Origin: Pontibacter roseus DSM 17521
GTDB taxonomy: Bacteria; Bacteroidota; Bacteroidia; Cytophagales; Hymenobacteraceae
Direction: 5' to 3'
NCBI RefSeq assembly: GCF_000373265.1
Contig: NZ_KB890761.1
Location: 856,849-920,848 of the forward strand
DNA: 64,000 nt
Numbering within the stretch: position 1 is the first letter of the stretch; each line of letters starts with the position of its first letter. Shown one piece after another: positions 25,793-35,311 of the stretch. The translations under genes and the position numbers were made by a program. Under the pieces are notes generated by a model, which was not told the origin of the DNA, did no database searches, and saw only the letters and a program-made list of their open reading frames with translations.

Positions 25793-28228
25793 ATGAAAAA
25801 ATTACTGGTTGTGATGGCAGTCGTGCTATTGCCATTGCAGTTGCTTGCTCAGTTCAGGCTGAGCGGGCAGGTCACAGACGCGGCCAAGAACCAAGCGCTG
25901 GCGGGAGCCACCGTGGTGTTGGCCGGTCAAGGGGCAGGAACTGTTTCCGGCGCCGATGGCTCTTTTGAATTCCAGAATCTCCCGGCGGGCAGCTATACCT
26001 TGCAGGTGTCCTACCTAGGCTATTCCCCAATTGAAAGAAGGGTGGAGCTGACCGCTGACACAAACGTGCGCATTGCCTTGCAGCAGGCCACCCTACGCAC
26101 CGGCGAGGTGGTGATTTCGGCCACGCGGGCCAATGAGAAGACCGGCACTACGTTCACCAACGTGAGTCGGGAAGAACTGCAGGAGCGCAACTTTGGGCAG
26201 GACCTGCCCTACCTGCTGGAGCAGACGCCCTCGGTGGTGGTGAACTCTGACGCCGGCGCAGGCGTGGGCTATACCGGCATCCGCATCCGCGGCTCCGACA
26301 TCACCCGCATCAACGTGACCGTGAACGGTATACCTATTAATGACGCTGAGTCGCACGGCACCTTCTTCGTGAACATGCCGGACCTGGGCTCTTCGGTACA
26401 GGACATACAGGTGCAGCGCGGGGTGGGTACTTCCACCAACGGTGCGGGTGCCTTTGGGGCGAGCCTCAACATCCGTACACTGGGCGTGAACCGCGACGCC
26501 TATGCCGAGGCGATGAACGGCTACGGCTCCTTCAACACCTGGCGCCACAGCGTCTCCTTCGGCTCCGGGCTCATTCACGACAAATTCACGTTTGACGGGC
26601 GGCTTTCCAAAATCTCATCGGATGGGTATGTGGACCGAGCCTTCTCTGACCTGAAATCCTACTACTTTGCGGCGGGCTACCACGGCAAGGCAGGTATGCT
26701 CAAGTTCGTGACCTTCTCGGGCAAGGAGCAGACCTACCAGGCCTGGAACGGCGTGCCGGAGGACAAACTGGAGACCGACCGTACCTACAATTCGCTCACC
26801 TACGACAACGAAACCGACAACTACCAGCAGGACCATTACCAGCTGCATTACTCCAAGGATTTAGCGAGTCGGCTGAACCTGGGAGGCGCCTTCTTCTATA
26901 CCCGTGGCCGCGGTTACTATGAGCAATTCAAGGACGACCAGAAGCTGTCGAAGTACGGTATAGCGCCGGTCGCGCTTGGAGATACCACCATCGGCCGTTC
27001 CGACATCATCCGCCAGAAATGGCTCGACAACCACTTCTATGGTGCCACTTACGCCCTGAATTACACCGACGGGGCAGGCAGGCTGGAGGCGACTTTGGGC
27101 GGTGCCTGGAACAGGTATGACGGCGACCATTTCGGTGAAGTCATCTGGGCGCGCTACGCAGGCACCAGTAACATCCGCCACCGCTATTATGAAAACAACG
27201 CCATCAAGACCGACTTCAACATATTCGGAAAGGCTACTTACCAGCTCACGGACAGACTGGGTGTTTTCGGTGATGTGCAGTTCCGCGCCATCGACTACAA
27301 GATAGACGGCGTGGATGATAATAATATCGACGTGACGCAGCAGGCGGATTTCCAGTTCGTGAACCCAAAAGTGGGCTCCACCTATGCGGTAACGGATAAC
27401 CAGACCGTCTATGCCTCTTATGCTGTGGGTAACCGGGAGCCGGCCCGAAGCGACTTCACTGACACCCATCTGAATAACCAGTCCTCCGGCGCGACCCGCC
27501 CGAAAGCTGAGACGCTGCACAACCTGGAGGCTGGCTACCGCCTGCGGGGCAACGGATTGTCGTTGCTCGGGCAGAGCCTCGGCTATACCCTGGACGCCAA
27601 CTACTTTTACATGGACTACGACAACCAACTGGTGCTGACCGGGCAGCTCAATGACGTGGGCGCTCCGCTGCGCACCAACATCAAGGACAGCTACCGCACA
27701 GGTATAGAACTGGCAGGTATGGTAAAACTGAATGACCTGATGGAATGGAGCAGCAACGTTACCCTCAGCCGCAACAAAATACAGAACTACACCGAGACCG
27801 TGTATGTGTACGACGAGAGCTACAGCGTGGAGAACGTCATCCGCAACAACTACAACGAGACGGACATCTCTTTCTCGCCGGCCGTGGTGTCGGCCCACCA
27901 ATTGGAGGTCCAGCCCATCAAAGGCTTCCGGACGGCGCTGCTCTACAAGACGGTGAGCAAGCAGTACCTGGACAATACAGCAAGCGACAATCGCATGCTC
28001 CAGGGCTATCAAGTGCTGGATTTGCGTCTGCGCTATACCTTGAAACCGGCGTTTATGCGTGAGCTGGAGCTGGCGCTGCTGGTCAGCAACCTGCTCAACC
28101 AGAAGTACGAGGCCAACGGCTATACCTTCAGCGAGCAGTACACCGGCGACCCCACCCGCTACGACTACAACTACTACTACCCGCAGGCGACGCGCAACTT
28201 CTTCCTGTCGCTGGGCATGAAGTTCTGA
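25793..28228 (+). CDS. TonB-dependent outer-membrane receptor, probable thiamine uptake
   Basis: An 811-residue receptor. Signal peptide 1-19 (MKKLLVVMAVVLLPLQLLA), then a carboxypeptidase-regulatory-like domain (about 20-105: LSGQVTDAAKNQALAGATVVL...YLGYSPIERRVEL). The plug domain follows (TFTNVSREELQERNFGQDLPYLLEQTPSVVV...GIRIRGSDITRINVTVNGIPIND). The barrel ends with PQATRNFFLSLGMKF, a C-terminal aromatic as needed for outer-membrane assembly. A preceding TPP riboswitch indicates thiamine or a thiamine derivative as substrate. Energy would come from TonB/ExbBD encoded elsewhere. Eight CTATACC/GGTATAG words occur, six on the sense strand. Monocistronic, ending at a hairpin. Confidence 0.95.
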   Translation: MKKLLVVMAVVLLPLQLLAQFRLSGQVTDAAKNQALAGATVVLAGQGAGTVSGADGSFEFQNLPAGSYTLQVSYLGYSPIERRVELTADTNVRIALQQATLRTGEVVISATRANEKTGTTFTNVSREELQERNFGQDLPYLLEQTPSVVVNSDAGAGVGYTGIRIRGSDITRINVTVNGIPINDAESHGTFFVNMPDLGSSVQDIQVQRGVGTSTNGAGAFGASLNIRTLGVNRDAYAEAMNGYGSFNTWRHSVSFGSGLIHDKFTFDGRLSKISSDGYVDRAFSDLKSYYFAAGYHGKAGMLKFVTFSGKEQTYQAWNGVPEDKLETDRTYNSLTYDNETDNYQQDHYQLHYSKDLASRLNLGGAFFYTRGRGYYEQFKDDQKLSKYGIAPVALGDTTIGRSDIIRQKWLDNHFYGATYALNYTDGAGRLEATLGGAWNRYDGDHFGEVIWARYAGTSNIRHRYYENNAIKTDFNIFGKATYQLTDRLGVFGDVQFRAIDYKIDGVDDNNIDVTQQADFQFVNPKVGSTYAVTDNQTVYASYAVGNREPARSDFTDTHLNNQSSGATRPKAETLHNLEAGYRLRGNGLSLLGQSLGYTLDANYFYMDYDNQLVLTGQLNDVGAPLRTNIKDSYRTGIELAGMVKLNDLMEWSSNVTLSRNKIQNYTETVYVYDESYSVENVIRNNYNETDISFSPAVVSAHQLEVQPIKGFRTALLYKTVSKQYLDNTASDNRMLQGYQVLDLRLRYTLKPAFMRELELALLVSNLLNQKYEANGYTFSEQYTGDPTRYDYNYYYPQATRNFFLSLGMKF

Positions 28229-28246
28229 GAAAGCATACTATACCTG

Positions 28247-28282
28247 AAGGAGAAGCCTCGCCAACCGGTGGGGCTTCTCCTT
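28247..28282 (+). terminator. Terminator after the TonB receptor gene
   Basis: Eleven-base arms (AAGGAGAAGCC and GGCTTCTCCTT) with a 14-base loop and a short T run, 19 bases past the stop codon. Confidence 0.82.
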
Positions 28283-28422
28283 TCTAGGCGCACGGGCAAT
28301 CACCTTATAAAACAGCCAGAATGGGTAGCGGTTGCAGGACTGGGAACAGGGATTGGCGATTTGTTTCCATACCTGTTTTTTTATCTTGTCAACATCGTAG
28401 TGGATGCTTATGCATAAAATTT

Positions 28423-28430
28423 TATATTTG
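28423..28430 (+). promoter_or_regulatory. Putative -7 promoter box of the acyl-CoA dehydrogenase gene
   Basis: TATATTTG matches the consensus exactly, 36 bases before the ATG at 28466. The expected -33 TTG is not obvious at 19-21 bases. Confidence 0.5.
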
Positions 28431-28465
28431 CGCATTACCCTTTCCTTAAAACAACAACATAAGCT

Positions 28466-29644
28466 ATGGCCTACGAATCCACAGGAGCCCCTGATTACTA
28501 TAACATTGACGACCTGCTGACCGAGGAGCACAGACTCATCCGCCAGACCCTGCGCGACTTTGTGAAGCGCGAGATTTCCCCTAACATCGAGCAATGGGCG
28601 CAGGACGCGCATTTCCCTTCCGAAATCGTGAGGAAGTTCGGTGATGTGGGCGCTTTTGGTCCGACTATACCTGCCGAGTACGGCGGTGGCGGCCTCGACT
28701 ACATCAGCTACGGCATCATCATGCAGGAGATTGAGCGCGGCGACTCCGGCATGCGCTCTACCGCCTCGGTGCAGGGCTCGCTGGTGATGTACCCCATCTA
28801 TGCCTATGGCTCGGAAGAACAGCGCAGAAAGTACCTGCCCAAGCTGGCCAGTGGCGAGTGGCTCGGCTGCTTCGGCCTCACAGAACCGGACCATGGCTCC
28901 AATCCGGGCGGTATGACCACCAACATCAAAGACATGGGCGACCACTATCTGCTCAACGGCGCCAAGATGTGGATATCCAACTCGCCGGAGAGCCAGGTGG
29001 CCGTGGTGTGGGCCAAGAACGAACAGGGCCGCATCAAGGGCCTGATTGTAGAGCGCGGCATGGAAGGATTCACCACCCCCGAAATTCACAACAAATGGAG
29101 CCTGCGCGCCAGCACCACCGGCGAGCTGGTGTTCGATAACGTGAAGGTGCCGAAAGAGAACCTGCTGCCCAACGTGGAAGGCCTGCGCGGTCCGCTCGGC
29201 TGCCTCGACTCCGCCCGCTACGGCATCGCCTGGGGCGCCATCGGCGTGGCCATCGACTGCTACGAATCAGCCCGCAAGTATGCTATGGAGCGCATCCAGT
29301 TCGACAAGCCGATTGGGGCTTTCCAGCTCACGCAGAAGAAACTGGCCGAAATGCTCACTGAAATCACCAAGGCGCAGCTGTTGGCCTGGCGACTTGGCAC
29401 GCTGAAGAACGAAGGCAAAGCCACCACGCAGCAGATTTCCATGGCCAAGCGCAACAACGTGGACATGGCCCTGCACATCGCCCGCGAGGCGCGGCAGATA
29501 CACGGCGGCATGGGCATCACAGGCGAATACCCTATCATGCGCCACATGATGAACCTGGAGTCTGTAATCACCTACGAAGGCACCCACGACATCCACTTGC
29601 TCATCACAGGTGCTGATATCACCGGTATATCGGCGTTTAAGTAA
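28466..29644 (+). CDS. Acyl-CoA dehydrogenase, glutaryl-CoA dehydrogenase type
   Basis: A 392-residue FAD enzyme of the acyl-CoA dehydrogenase superfamily. The FAD/substrate block reads CFGLTEPDHGSNPGGM and MWISNSP. The C-terminal motif YEGTHDIHLLITGADITGI contains the catalytic glutamate in the position and context typical of glutaryl-CoA dehydrogenase (YEGTHDIH). That enzyme oxidises and decarboxylates glutaryl-CoA to crotonyl-CoA in lysine and tryptophan breakdown. The N-terminal part (EEHRLIRQTLRDFVKREISPNIEQW) is normal. It is monocistronic. The assignment to glutaryl-CoA rests on motif resemblance. Confidence 0.9.
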   Translation: MAYESTGAPDYYNIDDLLTEEHRLIRQTLRDFVKREISPNIEQWAQDAHFPSEIVRKFGDVGAFGPTIPAEYGGGGLDYISYGIIMQEIERGDSGMRSTASVQGSLVMYPIYAYGSEEQRRKYLPKLASGEWLGCFGLTEPDHGSNPGGMTTNIKDMGDHYLLNGAKMWISNSPESQVAVVWAKNEQGRIKGLIVERGMEGFTTPEIHNKWSLRASTTGELVFDNVKVPKENLLPNVEGLRGPLGCLDSARYGIAWGAIGVAIDCYESARKYAMERIQFDKPIGAFQLTQKKLAEMLTEITKAQLLAWRLGTLKNEGKATTQQISMAKRNNVDMALHIAREARQIHGGMGITGEYPIMRHMMNLESVITYEGTHDIHLLITGADITGISAFK

Positions 29645-29658
29645 GAACCTTTTCCTGT

Positions 29659-29701
29659 ACAGAAAATGGAAGGGCAGCTGCGGGAGTGGCTGCTTTTCTG
29701 T
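29659..29701 (+). terminator. Possible terminator after the acyl-CoA dehydrogenase gene
   Basis: Outer arms ACAGAAAA and TTTTCTGT with an inner GCAGC/GCTGC pair; the left strand has a seven-base bulge, so it is weaker than others in the window. Confidence 0.5.
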
Positions 29702-29861
29702 TTCTGGGTATTGAATTTTGCTAACCATGTTAGATTTATGATGAAATACTATAAAATAATTAGCAAAATTCAGTAAATTCGTCTGCAGAAATGGAGCGAA
29801 AGCTATACCCAAACTGTTACCTGTAGGTATAGCATTGAGCTGCGATAATACTTATTATTCT

Positions 29862-30905
29862 ATGAGAGAAGATTATCTCACCGGCAGTAACGACTACATG
29901 TCGCCGGCTGAAAAAGACATCGACAAGGCACTCCGCCCACTCAGCTTCGCCGACTTTACCGGACAGGCCAAAGTGGTGGAGAACCTGAAAATATTTGTGC
30001 AGGCTGCCAAGCGCCGTGGCGAGGCACTGGACCACGTCCTGCTGCACGGACCTCCTGGTCTGGGCAAGACCACGCTGTCACACATCATCGCGTCAGAACT
30101 GGACGCAGGTATAAAAATGACCTCCGGACCTGTGCTCGACAAACCCAGCGATTTGGCGGGTCTGCTCACCAACCTGGACGCGAACGATGTGCTCTTCATC
30201 GACGAAATACACCGTCTCAACCCGATTGTGGAGGAGTACCTGTACTCGGCCATGGAAGACTATAAGATTGACATCATGCTGGATTCAGGCCCCAACGCCC
30301 GTTCCGTGCAAATCAGTCTGAACCCTTTCACGCTGATAGGAGCCACCACCCGTTCCGGTTTGCTTACGGCGCCGCTACGCGCCCGATTCAGTATCAACAG
30401 CCGCCTGGAGTACTATGATGCCGAGCTGTTGACTTCCATCGTGAAGCGTTCCTCTGCCTTGCTGGGTGCGCCTATCCACGAGGACGCGGCCTTTGAAATA
30501 GCCCGCCGCAGCCGCGGTACGCCGCGTATTGCTAACAACCTGCTGCGCCGTACCCGCGACTTTGCGCAGGTGAAAGGCAACGGCACCATTGATGTGGAGA
30601 TAGCCCGCTTTGCCCTGCATGCCCTGGACGTGGACCACAACGGCCTGGATGACATGGACAAACGTATTCTGTCCTGCATCATCGACAAGTATAAAGGTGG
30701 CCCGGTGGGTATATCCACTATCGCAACGGCCTGTGGCGAGGAAGCCGAAACGATTGAGGAGGTGTACGAACCTTTCCTGATTCAGGAAGGTTATATCAAG
30801 CGTACGGCCCGTGGCCGCGAAGCCACAGAGGCCGCATACCGCCACCTCGGCAAAGTGCCGCCGCAGCAAGTGGTAGCAGGTGGCCTGTTCGACCAACCCG
30901 AATAA
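29862..30905 (+). CDS. ruvB: Holliday junction branch-migration helicase RuvB
   Basis: Hexameric AAA+ motor that drives Holliday junction migration with RuvA. From the ATG at 29862 it has 347 residues. Walker A is GPPGLGKTT, Walker [13 protein letters not shown], and the sensor block [18 protein letters not shown]; the C-terminal winged helix ([33 protein letters not shown]) is complete. An in-frame TTG at 29835 would add nine residues not usual for RuvB, so the ATG is preferred. It stands alone (ruvA and ruvC are not adjacent) and is followed by a terminator. It contains no CTATACC word. Confidence 0.98.
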   Translation: MREDYLTGSNDYMSPAEKDIDKALRPLSFADFTGQAKVVENLKIFVQAAKRRGEALDHVLLHGPPGLGKTTLSHIIASELDAGIKMTSGPVLDKPSDLAGLLTNLDANDVLFIDEIHRLNPIVEEYLYSAMEDYKIDIMLDSGPNARSVQISLNPFTLIGATTRSGLLTAPLRARFSINSRLEYYDAELLTSIVKRSSALLGAPIHEDAAFEIARRSRGTPRIANNLLRRTRDFAQVKGNGTIDVEIARFALHALDVDHNGLDDMDKRILSCIIDKYKGGPVGISTIATACGEEAETIEEVYEPFLIQEGYIKRTARGREATEAAYRHLGKVPPQQVVAGGLFDQPE

Positions 30906-30925
30906 AAACTGTTTGTGATATATGG

Positions 30926-30954
30926 AAAAAAGCAGGCCTTAGGTCTGCTTTTTT
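30926..30954 (+). terminator. Terminator after ruvB
   Basis: Arms AAAAAAGCAGGCC and GGTCTGCTTTTTT (one G-T wobble) with a three-base loop, 20 bases after the stop. Confidence 0.85.
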
Positions 30955-31175
30955 GTTTCCGGATGGTTTGGCTATACCTGCCTTCAATTGGTCTTATTGA
31001 TTTGTACAATCAGCCTGGCTCCAGAATAATATCATTCTCAAGCAGCTTCGAAACTGCGTCCAAGTGGCGGCGGGAATGTGTGAGCCCTAATGCTTGAGGC
31101 GTATCTGTTGGTAATATTATTTGGACTTATACCGGTCGCGGACATTCCTGATTACCAATCGGATTTATTTTGGCG

Positions 31176-31183
31176 TAAATTTG
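31176..31183 (+). promoter_or_regulatory. Putative -7 promoter box of queG
   Basis: TAAATTTG, exact TAnnTTTG match, about 40 bases before the queG start. No -33 TTG at the usual spacing. Confidence 0.45.
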
Positions 31184-31222
31184 TTCTCCTCAAGGTATAG
31201 CCATACCTGAGCAGCACTTATT

Positions 31223-32170
31223 TTGAATAAAGCACAAACTACATACCTCATCAAGCAGAAGGCCAGGGAACTGGGCTTCATGTACTGCGGCATTTCCAAG
31301 GCGGATTTTCTGGAAGAGGAGGCGCCCCGGCTGGAGAACTGGCTGAAGCAGAACATGCACGGGCAGATGCACTACATGGAGAACCACTTCGACAAGCGCC
31401 TGGACCCGCGCCTGCTTGTGGAGGGGGCCAAGTCGGTTGTGTCGCTGCTGCTGAACTACTACCCCGAGAAGGAAACACAGCAGCCGGACGAGGGCACGTA
31501 CAAAGTCTCGAAATACGCCTACGGCACCGATTACCACTTCGTCATCAAAGACAAGCTGAAGGATTTGCTCCGCTACATAAACGAGGAGGTGGGGGAGGTG
31601 GGTGGCCGCTGCTTCGTGGACTCCGCTCCGGTGCTGGATAAGGCTTGGGCCAAGAAGAGCGGGCTGGGCTGGGTAGGCAAGAACTCCAACCTCATCACGC
31701 CGCAGGTCGGCAGCTTTTACTTCATCGCGGAGCTCATCATTGACCTGGAACTCGACTACGACGGACCCATCAAAGACTACTGCGGCTCCTGCACCCGCTG
31801 CCTCGACGCCTGCCCTACGGATGCCATTGTGGCGCCTTATGTGGTGGACGGGAGCAAGTGCATCTCCTATTTCACCATTGAGCTGAAGGACCAGCTGCCG
31901 CAGGAGATGAACGGGAAGTTCGGAAACTGGATTTTCGGTTGCGACATCTGTCAGGACGTATGCCCTTGGAACCGTTTCAGCAAACCGCACCAGGAGCCCG
32001 CCTTCGCAGCGCACCCGCAGTTAAGAGACATGAAATCCACAGACTGGCAGGAAATCACACAGGAAGTCTTTTCGCAGCTGTTCAAGAAGTCAGCCGTTAA
32101 GCGTACCGGCTACAAAGGCCTGCTGCGCAACATCCAGTTCGTTCAGCAGTCTGACGAGAATCAGACCTGA
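31223..32170 (+). CDS. queG: Epoxyqueuosine reductase QueG
   Basis: Performs the last step of queuosine tRNA modification, reducing epoxyqueuosine to queuosine with cobalamin and two [4Fe-4S] clusters. 315 residues. The N-terminal cobalamin/catalytic region includes [21 protein letters not shown]; the ferredoxin-like part has [16 protein letters not shown] and [11 protein letters not shown], giving the eight cluster cysteines. The first in-frame ATG (residue 19) would cut into the conserved LGF.YCG block, so a TTG start at 31223 is chosen. The 3' end overlaps the convergent small gene by ten bases. No CTATACC word inside. Confidence 0.96.
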   Translation: MNKAQTTYLIKQKARELGFMYCGISKADFLEEEAPRLENWLKQNMHGQMHYMENHFDKRLDPRLLVEGAKSVVSLLLNYYPEKETQQPDEGTYKVSKYAYGTDYHFVIKDKLKDLLRYINEEVGEVGGRCFVDSAPVLDKAWAKKSGLGWVGKNSNLITPQVGSFYFIAELIIDLELDYDGPIKDYCGSCTRCLDACPTDAIVAPYVVDGSKCISYFTIELKDQLPQEMNGKFGNWIFGCDICQDVCPWNRFSKPHQEPAFAAHPQLRDMKSTDWQEITQEVFSQLFKKSAVKRTGYKGLLRNIQFVQQSDENQT

Positions 32171-32352
32171 GCTTTGGAGAACACACGGTTCAGGATTAGC
32201 AGGTACATTTCGGAGAATTTTTCATAGCACCAGTTTTTCAGCTGCTTTATCTCCTCAGGAACCAGCACATTGAAAGCTTTTCTAAGTTCCTTTTCAAACA
32301 GCCGCTTGTCGAAGCTTACTTTCAACAAGATAGTCTTAATGTATTCCAACAT
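32161..32352 (-). CDS. Small helical protein, 63 residues, unknown
   Basis: From the ATG at 32352 the protein is [19 protein letters not shown]...[37 protein letters not shown]. It is entirely helical with hydrophobic faces and basic residues, of a size seen for small conserved cytoplasmic proteins of this lineage (from memory, not checked). A longer ORF from 32412 exists but its extra residues include a GGTATAG-bearing stretch and look non-coding. It overlaps the end of queG by ten bases on the opposite strand. No function can be given. Confidence 0.65.
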   Translation of the reverse strand: MLEYIKTILLKVSFDKRLFEKELRKAFNVLVPEEIKQLKNWCYEKFSEMYLLILNRVFSKAQV

Positions 32353-32460
32353 TTCGGTAAGAGTAATGTATTTTGCTCTGATGTACGAAGGTATAGGAAA
32401 AAAGTGATTCAAATATGAACAATTTGTAAAATATTAAGTTAAGGTCTTGATTCCGAGTGT

Positions 32461-32535
32461 TAAAGGCCTCGGCTTCTAGGGGCCTTTACCTTCAAAACGG
32501 CCTGTAGCGGCCTTTATTTTCCTCAGGTGGCCACC
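32461..32535. repeat. Cluster of GGCC-centred inverted repeats
   Basis: TAAAGGCC (32461-32468) pairs with GGCCTTTA (32481-32488). A further GGCC...GGCCTTTA copy follows at about 32500-32516, and GGTGGCCACC (32526-32535) is a perfect ten-base palindrome. The first pair could be a weak terminator for readthrough; no T run supports this strongly. Confidence 0.55.
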
Positions 32536-32601
32536 ACGGCAGCCATGACAGGCAATGTGTACTATGGATGGGTGACAGCCGTTCTGCGCTCAACAAGATA
32601 T

Positions 32602-32633
32602 TTGACACTGAGACGCAGGAATTTGTAAATTTG
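32602..32633 (+). promoter_or_regulatory. Promoter of the BatD-like/aroC operon
   Basis: A -33 TTG (in TTTG, 32601-32604) and -7 TAAATTTG (32626-32633) separated by 21 bases. The inferred transcript start near 32640 excludes the in-frame TTG at 32638 as a start and supports the ATG at 32683. Confidence 0.68.
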
Positions 32634-32682
32634 CCTATTGTACCTAACAGATTCAGCGCCTAGTTGTTTGCAGCGCCTGCTT

Positions 32683-34128
32683 ATGCACCGGATTCTTCTC
32701 ACCCTTCTGCTCTTTTTAGCCTTTGCGGTTCAGTCGCTGGCGCAGCAGGCCAGCATTGAACTGGGCAAGAGCCCGCTGCCCATCAACATGTACTACACCA
32801 TCTCCATCAGGTTGCAGGACCAGGCGCTGAAGGAATATTCCCCTTTCCCGGAGATTGAGGGCTTCAAGAAAAGCTCTAAGTTCTCCTCCACCAAAACCGT
32901 TATCACTGGAGGTAAAACCACCACCATCCTGACCATCACCCAGAACTACGCCGCGCTCAACGAGGGCAGTTTTGAGCTCAAGCCATTCACCATGAAGGTC
33001 AATGGGCAGACACTGCAATCGGCTGGCACGAAAATACGAGTGTCGCCCATGACGGCCGTTCCTCCCCAAAGCCCGAACATACCCAACCTGGTGATACCAA
33101 ATGAGGCGGAGCAGGTAGAGGATAGACCGCAGGAGTTTGTGGACAAGGAAGATAACGCTTTCCTGACGCTGTACACCGATAAGAAGGAGGTATACGTGGG
33201 GGAGGGGTTGAACATCGTGCTCTACTTCTACCTGGCAGAGGAGGACCAGCGCCTGCTGGACTTCCATGACTATGGTAACCAGATTACAGGTATACTGCGG
33301 CAACTCAAGCAGCCTAACGCCTGGGAAGAGGCCTTTGAATTTACGGAGGTGACGCCGGAACACGTCATGATTCAGGAAAAGCCCTACGTGCGTTTCAGGC
33401 TGTACGAAGCCATGCTATACCCGCTGAACACAGAGCCGCTGCGTTTTCCGGCCATGTCGCTCCGGATGATAAAATACAAAGTGGCCGTCAACCCTACGCT
33501 GGCAGAGGACCGGCAGGAAGGCTTCAAGACGTTCTTTGCCAGGGAGCGCGTCATACCTGTCAAGGAGTTGCCACCCCACCCGCTCCGGGATGTGGTGCCG
33601 GTAGGGCAGTATACCCTGCAAGAGCGCCTGTCCCCAAAGAGCGTGGCTGTGAACAAAAGCTTTTCTTACCAGTTTCAAGTGCAGGGCGAAGGCAACTTGG
33701 CAGCCATCATGCCGCCTGCGCCTGTCACCACCGGCATACTTGATTTCTACCCGCCCGATTTGCGGCAGGACCTTACCCGCCGGGCCGGGCGAGTGGAGGG
33801 GTCCAAAACATTCACCTATACCGGGCTTGGCAGAACGGCCGGCGACTATCCGCTGGGTGATGTCTTCCAATGGGTTTACTTCAATCCGGTTACAGCCACC
33901 TACGATACGCTGCGTTCCACATTGGCAGTGAGCATCACCGGTGAGGCCGACGCCGATGCCTTGGTGCTGTCACGGGATTTGGGGCCGTTTTACAAAATCA
34001 TCGCGAACGAGGACCATACCTTGGTCAGCCTGCACCAGGAAGCGGACATCAGGCGCTATACCAACATCATCCTGCTGGTGCTGCTGGCGGTTTCGGGGTT
34101 TGTGTTCCTAAAGTATAGAAAGAACTAA
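32683..34128 (+). CDS. BatD-like membrane-anchored exported protein
   Basis: A 481-residue protein resembling BatD of the Bacteroidota aerotolerance (bat) cluster. It has a signal peptide ([20 protein letters not shown], then QQASIEL), several beta-sandwich-like domains with the pattern [15 protein letters not shown], and a C-terminal transmembrane helix ([18 protein letters not shown]) with a short basic cytoplasmic tail. Domain order and repeated beta domains fit BatD; the function of BatD is not biochemically settled. Unusually, no moxR, DUF58 or VWA bat genes surround it. The stop codon shares one base with the aroC start, so the two are translationally coupled. Three sense-strand CTATACC words. 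Confidence 0.85.
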   Translation: MHRILLTLLLFLAFAVQSLAQQASIELGKSPLPINMYYTISIRLQDQALKEYSPFPEIEGFKKSSKFSSTKTVITGGKTTTILTITQNYAALNEGSFELKPFTMKVNGQTLQSAGTKIRVSPMTAVPPQSPNIPNLVIPNEAEQVEDRPQEFVDKEDNAFLTLYTDKKEVYVGEGLNIVLYFYLAEEDQRLLDFHDYGNQITGILRQLKQPNAWEEAFEFTEVTPEHVMIQEKPYVRFRLYEAMLYPLNTEPLRFPAMSLRMIKYKVAVNPTLAEDRQEGFKTFFARERVIPVKELPPHPLRDVVPVGQYTLQERLSPKSVAVNKSFSYQFQVQGEGNLAAIMPPAPVTTGILDFYPPDLRQDLTRRAGRVEGSKTFTYTGLGRTAGDYPLGDVFQWVYFNPVTATYDTLRSTLAVSITGEADADALVLSRDLGPFYKIIANEDHTLVSLHQEADIRRYTNIILLVLLAVSGFVFLKYRKN

Positions 34129-35207
34129 TGAGCAATTCATACGGCAAGATTTTTCGGATTACCACCTTCGGCGAGTCGCATGGCGCTGCCATCGGCGTGA
34201 TTGTAGACGGTTGCCCGGCCGGACTGGAGATAAGCCCAGAAGAAATCCAGACAGCTCTGGATAGACGCCGGCCTGGCCAGTCTGACATCACCACGCCCCG
34301 CAAGGAAGAAGACCGCGTGACCATCCTTTCCGGTGTGTTTGAAGGCAGAACCACAGGAACGCCCATCGCGATGGTGGTGGGCAACAAAGACCAAGCAAGC
34401 CATGACTATTCGCACATCGCGCAGGCCTTCCGGCCTTCGCATGCTGACTATACCTATACCGCCAAGTACGGCATCCGCGACCACCGCGGCGGCGGCCGCA
34501 GCTCGGCCCGAGAGACGGTGGCCCGCGTAGCGGCTGGCGCACTGGCTGCCAAACTGCTGCAGCACCACGGCATCACCATACAAGCCTATGTATCGCAAGT
34601 AGGAAACATCAAGCTGCGCAGGCACTATTCCAAGCTGGACCTGTCACAGATTGACTCCAACAAGGTGCGCTGCCCCGACGGCAAGGTTGCCGCCCGCATG
34701 ATAGGACTGATAGAGGATGCCCGCAACAGCCTGGATACCATTGGCGGCGTGGTGACCTGTGTGATACAAGGGGTCCCGGCAGGGTTAGGTGAGCCCGTTT
34801 TCGACAAGCTGCATGCCGAATTGGGAAAGGCGATGCTGAGCATCAACGCGGTGAAAGGTTTCGAGTACGGCAGCGGCTTTGAAGGGGTGAAGCTGCGCGG
34901 CTCGGAGCACAACGACCAATTCTATACCGATGACGAAGGCAATGTACGCACCCGCACCAACCATTCCGGAGGAATACAGGGCGGCATCAGCAACGGGCAG
35001 GACATCTACTTCAATGTGGCTTTTAAACCAGTGGCCACCATACTCCAGCCGCAGCAGACGATTAACGATGCGGGTGAGGAGATAACCCTGCAGGGCAAGG
35101 GACGCCACGACCCTTGCGTACTGCCACGCGCCGTGCCCATCGTAGATGCCATGGCGGCCCTCGTTCTGGCTGACTTCCTGCTCCGCCAGCGGGTGAACAT
35201 GCTGTAG
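34128..35207 (+). CDS. aroC: Chorismate synthase
   Basis: Last step of the shikimate pathway: converts EPSP to chorismate with reduced FMN. 359 residues, normal length. Signature blocks are GESHG (near residue 13), [32 protein letters not shown] [22 protein letters not shown], and [10 protein letters not shown] near 285. It overlaps the BatD-like gene by one base (TAATG). It carries a tandem overlapping pair of CTATACC words encoding DYTYT at 34448-34460, and another tandem pair directly after the stop. Confidence 0.98.
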   Translation: MSNSYGKIFRITTFGESHGAAIGVIVDGCPAGLEISPEEIQTALDRRRPGQSDITTPRKEEDRVTILSGVFEGRTTGTPIAMVVGNKDQASHDYSHIAQAFRPSHADYTYTAKYGIRDHRGGGRSSARETVARVAAGALAAKLLQHHGITIQAYVSQVGNIKLRRHYSKLDLSQIDSNKVRCPDGKVAARMIGLIEDARNSLDTIGGVVTCVIQGVPAGLGEPVFDKLHAELGKAMLSINAVKGFEYGSGFEGVKLRGSEHNDQFYTDDEGNVRTRTNHSGGIQGGISNGQDIYFNVAFKPVATILQPQQTINDAGEEITLQGKGRHDPCVLPRAVPIVDAMAALVLADFLLRQRVNML

Positions 35208-35252
35208 CTATACCTATACCTGCGGTACACCAGCTATACCTCTATGAGTTAA

Positions 35253-35297
35253 AAACAGAAGAGCCGCTCCCGGTTGAAAGGAGCGGCTCTTCTGTTT
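35253..35297. terminator. Bidirectional terminator, 18-bp stem
   Basis: Perfect arms 35253-35270 and 35280-35297 (GAGCCGCTCC core, A- and T-rich ends) between convergent aroC and nhaD. Confidence 0.92.
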
Positions 35298-35311
35298 ATC
35301 GAAGGTATAAC

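Larger units (their letters stand above)
30906..31222 (+). other. 317-base intergenic region between ruvB and queG
   Basis: It holds the ruvB terminator (30926-30954), a CTATACC copy near 30972, a -7 box for queG (31176-31183) and a near-palindromic GGTATAGCCATACC just before queG. About 200 bases in the middle show nothing I can name and no credible ORF. Confidence 0.6.
32353..32682 (+). other. 330-base intergenic region upstream of the BatD-like gene
   Basis: Contains AT-rich sequence (to about 32455), a cluster of GGCC-centred inverted repeats (32461-32535) and the promoter (32602-32633). No ORF beyond an upstream TTG-initiated extension of the BatD gene that lies before the predicted transcript start. 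Confidence 0.6.

Noticed and set aside
26861..28012. Long antisense ORF of 383 codons opposite the TonB receptor gene
   Set aside because: It mirrors the codon structure of the receptor gene, has no family-like motifs and no start context; the receptor is certain.
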